A stretch of DNA of 64,000 bases from NCBI GenBank assembly GCA_011009095.1, contig VTPC01090672.1, positions 43,509-107,508 of the forward strand, written 5' to 3'. Every line of letters begins with the position of its first letter. The first letter of the stretch is position 1. Source of the stretch: Ignelater luminosus. Its lineage: Eukaryota; Arthropoda; Insecta; Coleoptera; Elateridae. Below the pieces are notes generated by a model. The model did not search any database. It worked only from the letters and a program-made list of their open reading frames with translations, and had not been told where the DNA came from. The position numbers and the translations under genes are program-made. Positions 1-11,098 of the stretch are shown here, piece after piece.

Positions 1-1084
1 TTTCTTCTACTTTAGTTTCACTAACTTCTTCGTATTAGTTTTGTTTAAAATGTTGCCAACTTTATATTACATTTATAGTTATAATTTTTATTTCTAGCCA
101 ACACAAACTATGAAATCTCGACATTGACAGGTATCATAGTAACAAATGAACTAGATAATTAATCCAAATTGATAATTTTATAAGACGTTTCAAAAAGCAA
201 CCTAACCTTAAAAATACAAGTCATAATCATGAAATCCCGCTAGTATTAAGAAATTAATACAAATACATTTTATCAAATAGTAATAACAACAGATTAAAAC
301 TCGAGTATTTGCCATTTTTTGTACGATCGGTTTAGACGAGGTAGTTGAGATACTACATCTGCATGCTTGAATGCTTACTTAACTGTATTTAATCGGCAGT
401 AATTAAATTCTTCCTCTTTTTTTCTATTCTTACTGAATTAATCAATTTAGTTGTGTAAAATTCGATCTGTTCGGTGCTTTAACACATTTGGTTTTTTGTA
501 CGAACAAATACGCCTTTGTTGCTTTTTTGTTTCACCTTTGTAAGTTCAGCCAAGCTACTTGCTACATAAGAAAAATTTTCTATTTGTGCTTTACTTTTCT
601 TCTTTTATTAAAATATCAGTGCAAATGTAGAATATCCTGCATAATATCGGGCTGTGCTTTAGTTTCTTAATTTTTATAGTAATTTTTCTAATAAAATCTT
701 CTCGGTGTAGATTTAATTAAAGGCGAACATTACCTTAAATTCAGTCTCTAGAAAAATGAATGCAAGATATTAAAAATACTAGAAATTTAGTTCCAACATC
801 AAAAGACATCTCTGTTAAATTGAGTGTAAAACTAACAGAACTATTCTTTTTTCACCGCATAAAATATTTTCTTTCGCAAATGTTTATTTACTTCGCCCCT
901 AATCTACTCGCCTTAAACTGAAAATGTGTTGCACAGCGTTTTTCCCAAGATATCAAAGAGAAGTCTTGAATGGAAAGCGTTAGCTCAACTGAAACCCTTA
1001 CCTCAAAAGACTTACGGGAAAAGCCATAATTAAATTATCTTTAGTAAAACTTGAGGCTAAAATCTAGCACTGTCCTCTTGAGGG
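1..1084. other. No gene recognised (AT-rich)
   Basis: AT-rich sequence with stops in all frames. I see no domain, transposon end or tandem array here. The short ORF at 488-670 has a random AT-rich composition (Phe, Leu, Cys, Tyr) and no recognisable motif. Confidence 0.6.
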
Positions 1085-1700
1085 TATTCATTCAGTAATC
1101 ATCATCAAAAGTTGCTTGTGTTGCCACAGGTCTCTCCTGTGCTCTGCTCTTCATGCTATCATATCCATCTCCTTCCTCTTTCAGCTCGCCTGTTATCTTC
1201 AATCTTCTCCTTCCTCGTCTTTTCTTTCCTGAGATAAAATCCTCTAAGACGTGTTTCATTAAGCAATCCCTCCTCAGTACATGTCCTATCCAGTTCTTTT
1301 TCCTTTAGTTTAAAACATCCCTTCTTTCCACAACGCTTTCTAAAACTTCTTCATTCCTTATCCGGTCTGTCCATTTAATGCCTAATAGTCTTTTGCACAA
1401 CCACATATCAAAAGCATTAATCCTTCCTTTGTATTTCCTCAGTAGTGTCCATGTCTCACTCCTATACCGAACGACATTCCATAAAAAACCCTTCACCAAC
1501 CGTTTTCTTATATCTAAATCGACATTACTTGTCATTACTCTCCATTTCTTCGGAAAAGCTTTCTTTTCCAATGCAGTTCTTGTTTTTATTTCATTCTCAC
1601 TTTTCCAGCTCGTTGTTAGTTCTGTACCCAAACACTTATACCTATCCACTTGCTCAATTTTTCTCCATCTATCTTTACCATCATATCTTCTTTCCATTCA
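1085..1700 (-). pseudogene. LINE reverse transcriptase, 3' (C-terminal) end, RTE-like, truncated
   Basis: On the minus strand the first 130 residues stay open and read as the region after the RT catalytic core: a YKCLGTELT box, an EIKTRTALEKKAF helix, WTLLRKY, and the closing WLCKRLLGIKWTDRIRNEE motif. After one stop the same strand continues with WIGHVLRRDCLMKHVLE, a basic KKRRGRRR stretch and a final EEGDGYDSMKSRA segment, the usual C-terminus of this LINE group. No RT palm or endonuclease lies upstream, so this is a 5'-truncated copy, as is typical after incomplete target-primed reverse transcription. The clade is inferred from motif memory; membership of the non-LTR class is secure. Confidence 0.85.
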
Positions 1701-3759
1701 GTAATAAACACACCAATAGTCACCCATGTTTTGTTGGCATGGTGGCCAAAATGCAGCTATGGTGGCACTGCGCAATCTGCTTCTCTTTGACTTTTAAGTA
1801 AAAAAGGAAGCGGCTTTTGCAGGGTCGTGCCGATGCAAGATTTTTTCGTAGACTTTCTCAGTTGTATCCCTCTATACTAATAAATTCATTTCAAAACCAA
1901 CGGATTATTGAAATTCTTGATCTGTCAGTTTAGATCCAGTTTCCAAGCAATTAAGATTTAAAGAGTCGATGTTGTTTACTTTCAACTGTTTCCTATAGTA
2001 CGTTTTATATTACCCCCATCCCCCCTCTGTGTAATTGTATTTTTTCAAAACTGCCACTATCCATATGTAGATTGAATATTATTTATTTCTAAATTTCTTA
2101 AATGAAAAGCCTACCATTTGTTATTAAGATACGTGTTTCATCATTTGTTAAACAATTGAGGGCGTAAATCTTGTAAAGTATATTATAACTAAAAACAGAG
2201 CCTTGGAAATTAAAAAACTGCCCTTTCTGTTTTTCGTGGACACCTATAAGAGAAGCGTTCTTCGGATTTTAAAAATACCGCCTTTTCGATTTGCTACCCT
2301 TGTACTATGAACAACCAGCATACCTTCAAACTTACAAGCGGCGGTACTGCTCTTCAAAAATGCTATTAATTGGTACAACCAGCGGACTATAAGAAATATG
2401 AACCTTATAATGGCTCTAGAAATTCGAAATGTTGTTGGGGTTCTAAAGCATGATCCGTTTTTTCAGATATCTGAAAAACTAAATCGGATATTCAAATTTT
2501 GATTTTGCAACAACAAAAATCGCCCAACTTTCTTCTTATTAAACAAAAAGAAGAATTTGATTATTAGACTTTGCACTGTGCGGCGCCTGTTCTAAGTACG
2601 TCACCCCAGGCTTCAGCCTAATGCAGCCTATTGGATATTATGGTCCTGGTTGTTTGGAATTTACTAATTTTTGCATTTACAGGTTCACTTGTCTCATGCC
2701 GTATGCAACCAAGGTCCAAGAGGGTTGAAAACTACGTTTTTAATCTGAATTTCGTGCATGCCAATTTGGAATGTCTTATTCATGCGTGTAGGATAGGTTA
2801 CTCGCCTGGAAAACCTGTGATCGCTTCAGCTTGTTGTATGGTTTTAACAAGATTAGCTTTGCATTAACTTGGTATAGCCATTAAGTTAATTATGCGGTAA
2901 TACATAATACACTTTACATACCGTGAACGCTGACTGCGCGTGACATGGGCTTCAATGTGCGGCAGGTCTACGTATTTTCCTATTTGCTAAATGTACATGG
3001 GCAAGAATGTTTATATTAACTAATTGCTAAAATTCGTAAATCTGATTGACAGAGCTGTTAGATATGTTTATTTATAAAGATCTTTAGTTCATTCAACGAA
3101 ACTCACAGAACACCGTAAGTTACGGGTTGGGACTCTTAGTGAGGAAAACCCAATTGGACATCCAAGCGATCTAAATGTCATAATTTGAAGAAAAAGATGA
3201 AGTTGCAGCACATTTAATTTATTAGGAAATGTCATGCATAGCTTTTCCACGGCCAACCTTGAGTACAGAGTACACCCTATACATATAACCAGATACTCAT
3301 AAGATACTTGTGAATTGAAGCTGGTTTGAGAAAGTCTATAAACTCTTCAAATTTTGGCCGAACCCAGCAAGATGACTTTGTTGTGGGTACTAAACCTTAA
3401 CGGCATTGAAACCAACAAAACTTCCTACTTGGTGCTCTAGATTAATTTTTCTCACACTATGCTCTGTGAAAATAAAAGATTACCAAAGAACCTTTTTGGC
3501 GAAGAAGCAAAAAGACTTAATTGATGCGTTTGCAAAAATCTTGAGCAAATATCTAAATGTACTATATCTCAAAGAACTATATGTTCATTGACTCCGACCT
3601 ATTACGAGATACTGAACTTACGATACGATACGACTCATCGATATCGAAAGACTCGAAACGATACGGATTTTCAGGTATCTAGTTTTGTTATCATCAATTT
3701 CACGAGACCACAAAATCTGTCTTCAAAATACGTCAAGTCCTGATAGATCTTTACCTCTC
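1701..3759. other. No gene recognised
   Basis: About 2 kb with no supported gene. It contains a 20-bp perfect palindrome at 2459-2478. The 78-residue ORF at 2631-2867 shows no motif I recognise. Around 3600-3660 there is a short low-complexity patch of repeated CGATACGA words. Confidence 0.5.
2459..2478. repeat. 20-bp perfect palindrome
   Basis: TTTTTCAGATATCTGAAAAA reads identically on both strands, centred between 2468 and 2469. It could be a dimeric protein site or chance in AT-rich DNA. Confidence 0.8.
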
Positions 3760-4160
3760 CTAAATGCGAGCTTCAGCCGGGCCGCGCAAAACCTCTATAA
3801 AGAAATCCGGTCTGTCCACGATGCTGTACAAAAGTCCTCTTCGGTTTAATATGAAAATAATCCATTTGTCCGGGTCAGTACGAAAATTACTTTTGTCCAA
3901 GACAGTACTAAAAAAGGGCTAGGTCCGGTGCAGCACGAAAACGTCCTTGTCGGATAACTACAGAAATAATGGCGCGAAAAGCCCGATCGATCTGATGAGC
4001 TCGAGAGGCCCAAATGACCCAAACAGGCGCAAACGGCTCGACAAATCGGAGAAACCCGAACGAGACGATAGATCTGAGCGGCCTAAACGGCCCGACAGGC
4101 CTGAACGACTTAAGAGCCCTGAGCGGCCTTACAGACCTAAATGGCTTTGGCAGCTATAAA
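3760..4160 (+). repeat. GC-rich composite repeat, copy 1 (degenerate)
   Basis: Two modules lie side by side. At 3835-3945 there are words such as GGTTTAATATGAAAATAA, TTGTCCGGGTCAGTACGAAAA and GGTGCAGCACGAAAA, which recur at 57.65-57.85 and 58.36-58.62 kb. At 3960-4155 there is an array of roughly 10-bp words built on GGCCCGACAG, GCCTGAACGA and CCCTGAGCGG. The GC content is far above the surrounding DNA. The short ORFs here (3947-4159, 4014-4211) are rich in Arg, Pro and Asp only because they read through the repeat. This copy lacks the conserved 5' start word AACTTGACGCGG, so it looks truncated. Confidence 0.7.
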
Positions 4161-7100
4161 AAAATCGAAGTGGGTATTTTGCCTCGTTTCCCATATACTG
4201 CGCAGTCCTGAGTTCTCTTCCTCAGATTATTATTTCGTTGGACCACTGAAAGACTTTTTGAGCGATCAAAAATTCAAGATTATTAAATCATGACTTCCTG
4301 AGGTTACTACAGCTGTGTACGATTAAATAGGTACATACTAAACAAATGAAAACTTTATTGAAAGTGGTATTCAGAGGCTTCCACGTTGGCGGAAGTGTTT
4401 TGCAGTCGATGAAGATTACGTTAAAGAGTAGACAAATTCTTGTTTGTATTTGAGCCCCCTTAGTATTATTTCAGCTAAAGAACAAACCATAGCACGTGAA
4501 AAAAAGTATGATGAAAACCGAGAAGGTCGAAACTGACCAAGGCGTACACGGATTTGTTGCCATCTGGACAATCTTTCACAAGGGCCATCTTGTTTATTTC
4601 GGAGCTTGAAGAGGCCGAGAAAAACGAAACTTTCATATTTGCTTCGGAGACGATAGGAAATCTCTTTATGGGTGCCAGCCCAAAATCAACCTTTGTTTAA
4701 GGGTGCTGATATGCTTTGAACCGGCCTTGATAGTGTGTCTGTTCAGATCTCGCTTGATGTTTTCTGTTTTAGGTTACAAAACCTGGAAACAAACCTCTTA
4801 AACACCACGTTTGTGTCAAAAACTAGAACTAGAATTTGTACGCTGGGAACCTAGAAGAGGAAGAGGAGGTTGGCATTATGTAAGATTAATAAGTGTAGGA
4901 TTTATTATAATCATTTAATATTGAGGCTTTGTGGACTATTAGAATATTAGAAACTCAAACAAAGAGGGTACAAGAAGATGCTTTGAGTTGATCTAGAACT
5001 AGAACGGGGAGGACCTTCAAGGTTTTTTAAAACAACTCAAACTTGTACAGTTTCGTTACAGTGTTTGCTTTATGAAGGCAACTCTAAAGAATTAAAAAGT
5101 TTTCATATATTGGAAGAATTCTGAATAGTGCGCATACTTTCTCTGAGGAATGACAGCGCTGAACATGCCAACCACGCTATAAACAAAACTCTTCTGGCAG
5201 GAATGAAAAAAGCAGGGGTATAAAGGTATATAGACTGAGAATGGAAAAATTAATCTGTCGTGACGATGGCGAGAGTTCTTACTTTTTGGTAAGTTTGGTT
5301 GTTTAAATAATTCGGCAACTAAAGCAGTGTGTTGTCGATGCAGCCAGATATTAAAGATGATGACGACCTTAGGGGAGAGCCAATTGCAACTTTACAGACT
5401 CGTTGATAAAGTTTAAAACAGAAAGATGGTTTTAATGCATTCTTCTATTACTAAAGTTATCAAATTTTCCATCTTGACTCAAAAGCTTGCAGATGATGAT
5501 CAGGAATCGTGAATATGAAATTTAGCAAAGAAAAAAACCACACCGAGAGTGATAAAAGATTTCTCAGTCTAAAAACGACTTTAGATATCAACTGAACAAG
5601 ATGTGTAGAATTTGGAGAGTATGAAGGGCTTTTTTTCTGTATAACCCTTCAGGACATCAAGTCATGTTAAAAATTTTATTACGTTGACAATCGGTCAAAG
5701 AGGAATATCAGCTTTGAGTGTTTCTGGAATACTGTATAGCCTTAGTGGCTTTATTGCATACGACATTACTTGAAGATTTGATGAGCAAAATTATCTTCTG
5801 TTCAGTCTTAGAGGAGCGATTCTTTTTTGCAACAGATAAGTAATTTTCTCTACAAAATGTGATCGGTTAAGAATCTTTCGTCTTTGGATGTATTAAATAA
5901 TAAAAGTTTTGCCAAACGAAGACTTGACTTTTTCCATTCTGACTAATTTTACCCCCTCTTTTATAGATGTCTTTGTAATCAAAATCTAACTGCATTCACG
6001 ATGTCTTCTGTAGTGATTTTTTTGGGCATTACATCGATAGTAGAGATGCAGAAAATTTAGGAATAACTTTGTGATCCCAACAAGGCTTGGATTTCTTGTG
6101 AAAAAGCTTACCAAAAGTTAGTGTTGTTTAGATGACATCTAAAATTTTCACAGAAAGAAATTTAAACATTGTTGGGATCACAACAATATCTCTTGATTTC
6201 TCACACTCAAACACAACATTTCTATCATCGCAGTTAACAGACAGGAACTCAAGAAGTATGGGAATAAAAAAAATGTGGAAATTGACAGCTTTGGAATGAG
6301 CTGATGCTGATTTCGGCTATCAAATCTTATTTGGCCTGCTGTTCGTTAAAGGGCATCAAAGTTGCTTCAGGATTCAAGGGCGTAAGAACAATCTTTGCTT
6401 AAGGGCACCGACATGCTTCGAGCCATCACTATTTATTATAAAGTAAAAAAAGTGCTTAGAAGCTCGCAAACTATTTTATTAGATAGAAATCCACTACTTG
6501 ATAAAGCCTTAAAACTGTCCAGACAGAAATGAAGAAAGGAGTTTCATATTTCATATTATTGCCTTTTTAATACCTGCAATTGTACCTACTTAGATGATCT
6601 TGTAAGGAACATCAAATAAATTGATTGCTCACATACACCGGATACTATCCTGTAAAAATTTGAGACCAGGAAGAAAAGAAAAACGCCTTCTGCCGAAAAA
6701 CAATGTTTCAGGCAGGTTGGCTATGATTATCTTTAAATTACAGTTTTCCCGCCATTTCATTTATTGATCTTGTATTTTTTTTGTTTCTGTAAGCAGAAAG
6801 AAGTTTATTGGTGTATTGTTTCTGCTATTAGAAGTCATAACAAAACAAAAACTGTTTACATAAAATAATATTATGGACTGTTTATCACAACATTTACGCG
6901 TTACTAAAATGCAATGTTTTTATCAAATGCATTTATAAAAATGATTTAAAAAATTTCAACCATAATCTCTTTATTAATTATAAAGTTGTTTATTTAGATT
7001 ACACAAAAAATAATTTGTAACCGAGATAAATACAAACATTTCTAATGATGATATCCTATACCGTATTTACTTTGATAGTGTCGAAATCGTGTGTGAGGTG

Positions 7101-8026
7101 CCTTTGTTTGTTTATCATTCTATTTAGTGCAGATAATTGCAGATGATGAGTAATGAGAAGTGACTGTACAAAAAATATGATTTTTAATTTTCTATTATAA
7201 AAGAATCATAAATGGAATACAGAAAGATTCTAAAATAATAAAATTTTGATTTTCTTAAATGGTTATTGTATATTTTCATAAAATCCAATGTGTATTTCTA
7301 GGTTTAGGTTAAACTGCAATGTAAATATCTAACATTAACATATAAATGTCAAGCTAACCGTGAGCTACATTTGTGGTAGGGCAAAACTTGCAGAACTTTG
7401 CCTACAGAGTGCATCACGGAGCTGCAATTGCACACACAAGACATGCGCATGTTTCAATTCTGTTCGCAAGTTTTGTTAGGAGGCACATTAGTGTTTTAGA
7501 TACATTTTAAAGTGTGTTTCTTCTTCGTAGCCTTTTTGTATTTTTTATAGGGAGGGTGTATTAAAATCTATTGATTTATTATTTGTTTGTGTTTATTGCT
7601 ATATTTCAGATAACTTGAACGAAGATTATTAGAATTATCTTTTTAACTTTTTTTTATAAAAGAAATGTGTATCTTTGGCGGCTCCTAAATATATTAATTA
7701 GAATTAATTAGAATTAATCACAATTAATTATATAATTAATGACAGGCATATTTCTTTGTGTAATTGTCTATTCAAACTTGACTATTTTTAAATGAATGCT
7801 GGTTATTATGCAAATCCTACATTTTAAGACCAATAAATGAAACTCATTAAACTTCTTTGAAATTATACCCGTGTTCGATCTTACTGCTGTTGTGTAACTT
7901 TGAACTTTTATTATAAAGCTATTTTTAAAAATCCAAAAGAGTATGAATGTGAAAAACGATAATGATATCTCTGATAATTTATTTTAATACAAGAACACAA
8001 GAGGCTTATTTTTTGTTATAGATGTG
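4161..8026. other. No gene recognised; weak internal repeats
   Basis: Nearly 4 kb with every frame broken. A degenerate direct repeat of about 50 bp occurs at 4683-4735 and 6387-6435 (shared core TTTAAGGGTGCTGAYATGCTT-like). A perfect 15-bp inverted repeat, TTGTGATCCCAACAA, lies at 6069-6083 with its complement at 6169-6183. The stretch 7688-7745 is simple AATTAATTAG-type sequence. The moderate base composition of 4.3-6.4 kb suggests an old decayed element, but no domain could be read. Confidence 0.45.
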
Positions 8027-8028
8027 TA

Positions 8029-9329
8029 GGATGTTTCAAATCCAAGCTTAAGCATGGAAATTTCGCTTATTATAAGAGACAGAGCATAAATGATAAAAAA
8101 TGCAAAATCGCTGTTTAGATTTTTCGCCTCTAGCTTCCTCATCATAACGAATTCTAAAGATCTAATAAAACATTCTTACGGCAGTGTCTTATTACTAATT
8201 ACCTCAGATTGTCAAAATTGTTGATCGACGCGACGTTTCAGTTTCGTGGAACCACACTCAGGTTCATTTTTTTAACGGCCGCCATATTTGATAAGACATT
8301 AACAAATCAAGTAGGCCATGCTTGTTGTAGTTTTAATTTATGAGAGAAAACATATTGAACAATTGAATGTTTTTTTTTTCTTTTAATAGAAACTTGTAGA
8401 TGATACAGAATATTACATATTTTATGCTTTCTATATTTCAAGATTTTATTTCTTTAAATATCTTTCGAATCAGCAGTTACCATAATAGGAATTCAAAATA
8501 AAATTTGTATTTTTACTTCTTATTCATTATAAAAACTGAACATAAACCTTACAATTTTTTAAATTTTTTATACGATTATCTAGTATGGAAAAAGCAAACA
8601 AACACAGTTCAAAGTATCACAAAAATGCATTAAAATTAGAAAAAGAAAAACTGAAACTACAATGATGAAAGTTACCATTTGTTACGACCGCAGACAATTG
8701 ATACAAAGTTTGACGTCTACACCTAAATTTACATTTCTCTGTAAATTATTGGTAAGAAGATATTTAAAGAAATAAAATTTTCAAACTTAAAGAATACGAA
8801 ATATATAATATTATCATTCAGAAAAGAAGCTTTCAATTGTTCTATATGTCTTCTCGCATAAATGAAAAAAAAAATAATAAAAAACGTGACCTACTTAATC
8901 TACTATAACTGTTTACCAATTTTATTTTATATTTCCTTTGTAAATCAAGTTAGCCCTAGGATGTTTAATATTATTGTAAACAACATGTAAAACCCTATCA
9001 AATGATGCCAATATCAAGTATGGCGGCCATAAGAAAAAAATGAACCTGGTAATGGTTCCGCGAAACCGAAACGTCGGTCGATAATTTTGACAATTTAAAG
9101 TTATTAGTAATAAAAGACTGCTTTAAGAATGTTTTATTAGATTTTTAAAATTATCCATAATAAGCTAGCTAGAAACTAAAAACCTAAACGGTCATTTTGT
9201 TTTTTATTGATCATAAATCGAAAACAAAAGAAGTTAGCTTAAATTTCTTTCTAGATTATTAAGTAAACCTATACTCTATCTCGTATAATAAGCGAGATCT
9301 CCATGATTAAGCTCGAATTTGAAACACCC
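8029..9329. mobile_element. Long-armed foldback (palindromic) TA element
   Basis: The interval folds back on itself. The left end begins GGATGTTTCAAAT and the right end is the complement of GGGTGTTTCAAAT. Both are bordered by TA (8027-8028 and 9330-9331), the target duplication of Tc1/mariner-type elements. Matching blocks continue inward on both arms: CTCGCTTATTATA-like, CTAATAAAACATTCTTA, GACGTTTCGGTTTCG-like, ATGGCCGCCATA-like, and TTTTATTTCTTTAAATATCTT. The arms reach about 8466 on the left and 8757 on the right, leaving roughly 290 bp in the centre. No transposase is encoded, so it is non-autonomous. The arm mismatches show it is old. Confidence 0.88.
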
Positions 9330-9331
9330 TA

Positions 9332-10233
9332 TAGTACTCTGTGTTTTTCTACGTATTCGTGGAGTTTTCACATTACTGTCTTAAATCTTCAAGCCAACTT
9401 CATTGGTGTGAACGAAACTTAGCGTTCTTGAAAACTGTCACTACAAGTTTTCATTGGGTCATTAGCAGAGAATCTATTAACCGCATATTTAAAATTCCAC
9501 AGTCACTCATAATTTCAGTTGGGAACAAAATTTTATTTTTTTATTGCAAGTCTTAGCGTCCAGTAGAAAGAGGCTTTCTTCTTCTTCTTCTAACAATATA
9601 TGGTTTGATATGTTTATTTTTAAAAATGCCGCAGCTATCGCCCAAAAACATGCGTGACACCCAAGATTTTAAAATTTAAACATACTAGGCTGCGAAAACA
9701 AAAAAGAACGAAATATTACAGAGACAAATTCCATATTCTAAACGTTCTAATTGACATTAACAGGGATGAAGCTAAGCAATCAACAAGAGAAAATTATGAA
9801 AGAGCAAATTTTCTTTTTAGTTTCTTTTGAATTTTTTTTAATTAGTTATTTTAAATTCAAACAAAAATCAAAGGGTCTTTTACAAAATTTGTTCTATTTA
9901 TTTAGGGTGTTGTTACAAAAATTATTTGAACTGTTTTACATTGTTTCTTCTCAATTCTCCTCGTAAGTGATTTGCCCACAGTTGAAAAAAGCATGGGTGC
10001 CCATGAAAACAAAAGTAGTTATTTATTCTATTCTGCACCTTAAAGCAATTTGTCAAATATTCAAACTCGTAACCAAACCAACTTAATAGTGGTTGCGCTT
10101 ATAGGCCTGCACGAAGCGAGTTTTTTAGTTGGGCACAGGCCACATTTTAAATTTTTATTGGGCTTTTCGAGACTATGTCAGATTAATCGAGACTTCCGGA
10201 CCTCTCAGTCTTTCAGGCAGAATTTCTGGGAAC
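9332..10233. other. No gene recognised
   Basis: AT-rich spacer with a short CTTCTTCTT run near 9580. ORFs at 9341-9556 and 9751-9966 are Phe/Leu/Lys-rich and show no motif. Confidence 0.55.
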
Positions 10234-11098
10234 AAACTTGACGCTGCCCGAGAGAAACTCGGTAACTTCTTGAAGGGCCCGACAGACCCGAGAGATACGA
10301 ACGCCAGACAGAGAAACCCAAAAGGCCGAAAAGTTCAAAAGGCCCAACGGTACGACATCCCGAGACGTCCAAACGACCCGACAGACCCGAGAAGCTTGAG
10401 GGGCTGAGAAGTCCAAAAGGATCGACAGGTCCGTACGGCCCGACAGACCTGTATGGCCCGATAGGACCAAAAGATCAGACAGACCCGGAAAGCCCAAAGG
10501 GCCGAGAAGTCGAAAAGGTCCGACGGTACGACACTTCGAGACGTCCAAACGATTAGAGATCGAGAGGCCCCTACAGTTCAACAGACCAGTATGGCTCGAT
10601 ACGGCCGAAAGATCAGACCCTGAAAGCCCGCAGGGCCAAGAAATCCAAAAGGCCCGATGGTACGACGTTCCGAGACGTCCAGACAGAGCTGAGAAGCCCG
10701 AAAGGCTGAGAAGTCCAAAATCACCGACAGGCCCATATGGCCTGACAGACCCGGATAGCCCAACACGCTTCAACTGTTCGAAACGACTCGATTGACCGGG
10801 TGTTATTTTCATACTGAACCAAAGCGAAGCAGTACGAAACTGCACCGCAACTTGGTCAGGCATTTGCAAAACGGGACTCAAAGTTCGGGCTTAGGTTGGG
10901 CCGGGCTGCAGTTTAAAAGTTACGTGGGGTGAATCAGGCTGTTTAGACCTGTCGCTTTTTTCGAGCCTCTAGAGCCGTTCGGGCCACTTGGCCCTGTCGG
11001 GCTTGTTAAGCCTCTCTGGCCTGCTAGATATTCGGCCCTCTCGGGCTTTTCGGACTGATTACCGAAGTTACCAGGCTTTTTTGAACCGCGTCAAGTCT
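10234..11098. repeat. GC-rich composite repeat, copy 2, head-to-head (foldback-like)
   Basis: The left end reads AAACTTGACGCTGCCCGAG followed by GGTAACTTCTTGAAGG. The right end, read on the minus strand, is AGACTTGACGCGGTTCAAAA followed by GGTAACTTCGG, so the same unit start faces outward at both ends. From the left start to about 10,795 the sequence is an array of roughly 10-bp words (GGCCCGACAG, ACCCGAGAAG, CCCGAAGGGC, CGAGAAGTCC). Near 10,797 the polarity flips: TTATTTTCATACTGAACC is the complement of the GGTTCAGTATGAAAATAA word seen forward in other copies. Tandem short repeats inside inverted termini recall Drosophila Foldback elements. That comparison is architectural only; no sequence identity is claimed. 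Confidence 0.8.

Noticed and set aside
4683..6435. 4.7- and 6.4-kb AAGGGTGCTGATATGCTT words as further copies of the Cys-rich pseudogene family
   Set aside because: A short similarity to the AAAGGGCACCAACATG stretch at 45.69 kb was noticed, but no other block of that family could be read nearby.
10213..10881. 222-residue minus-strand ORF and plus-strand collagen-like GPTxPxG frames
   Set aside because: The reading frames only translate the GC-rich ~10-bp tandem words. The period is not a multiple of three and several frames are open at once, so this is repeat, not a protein gene.
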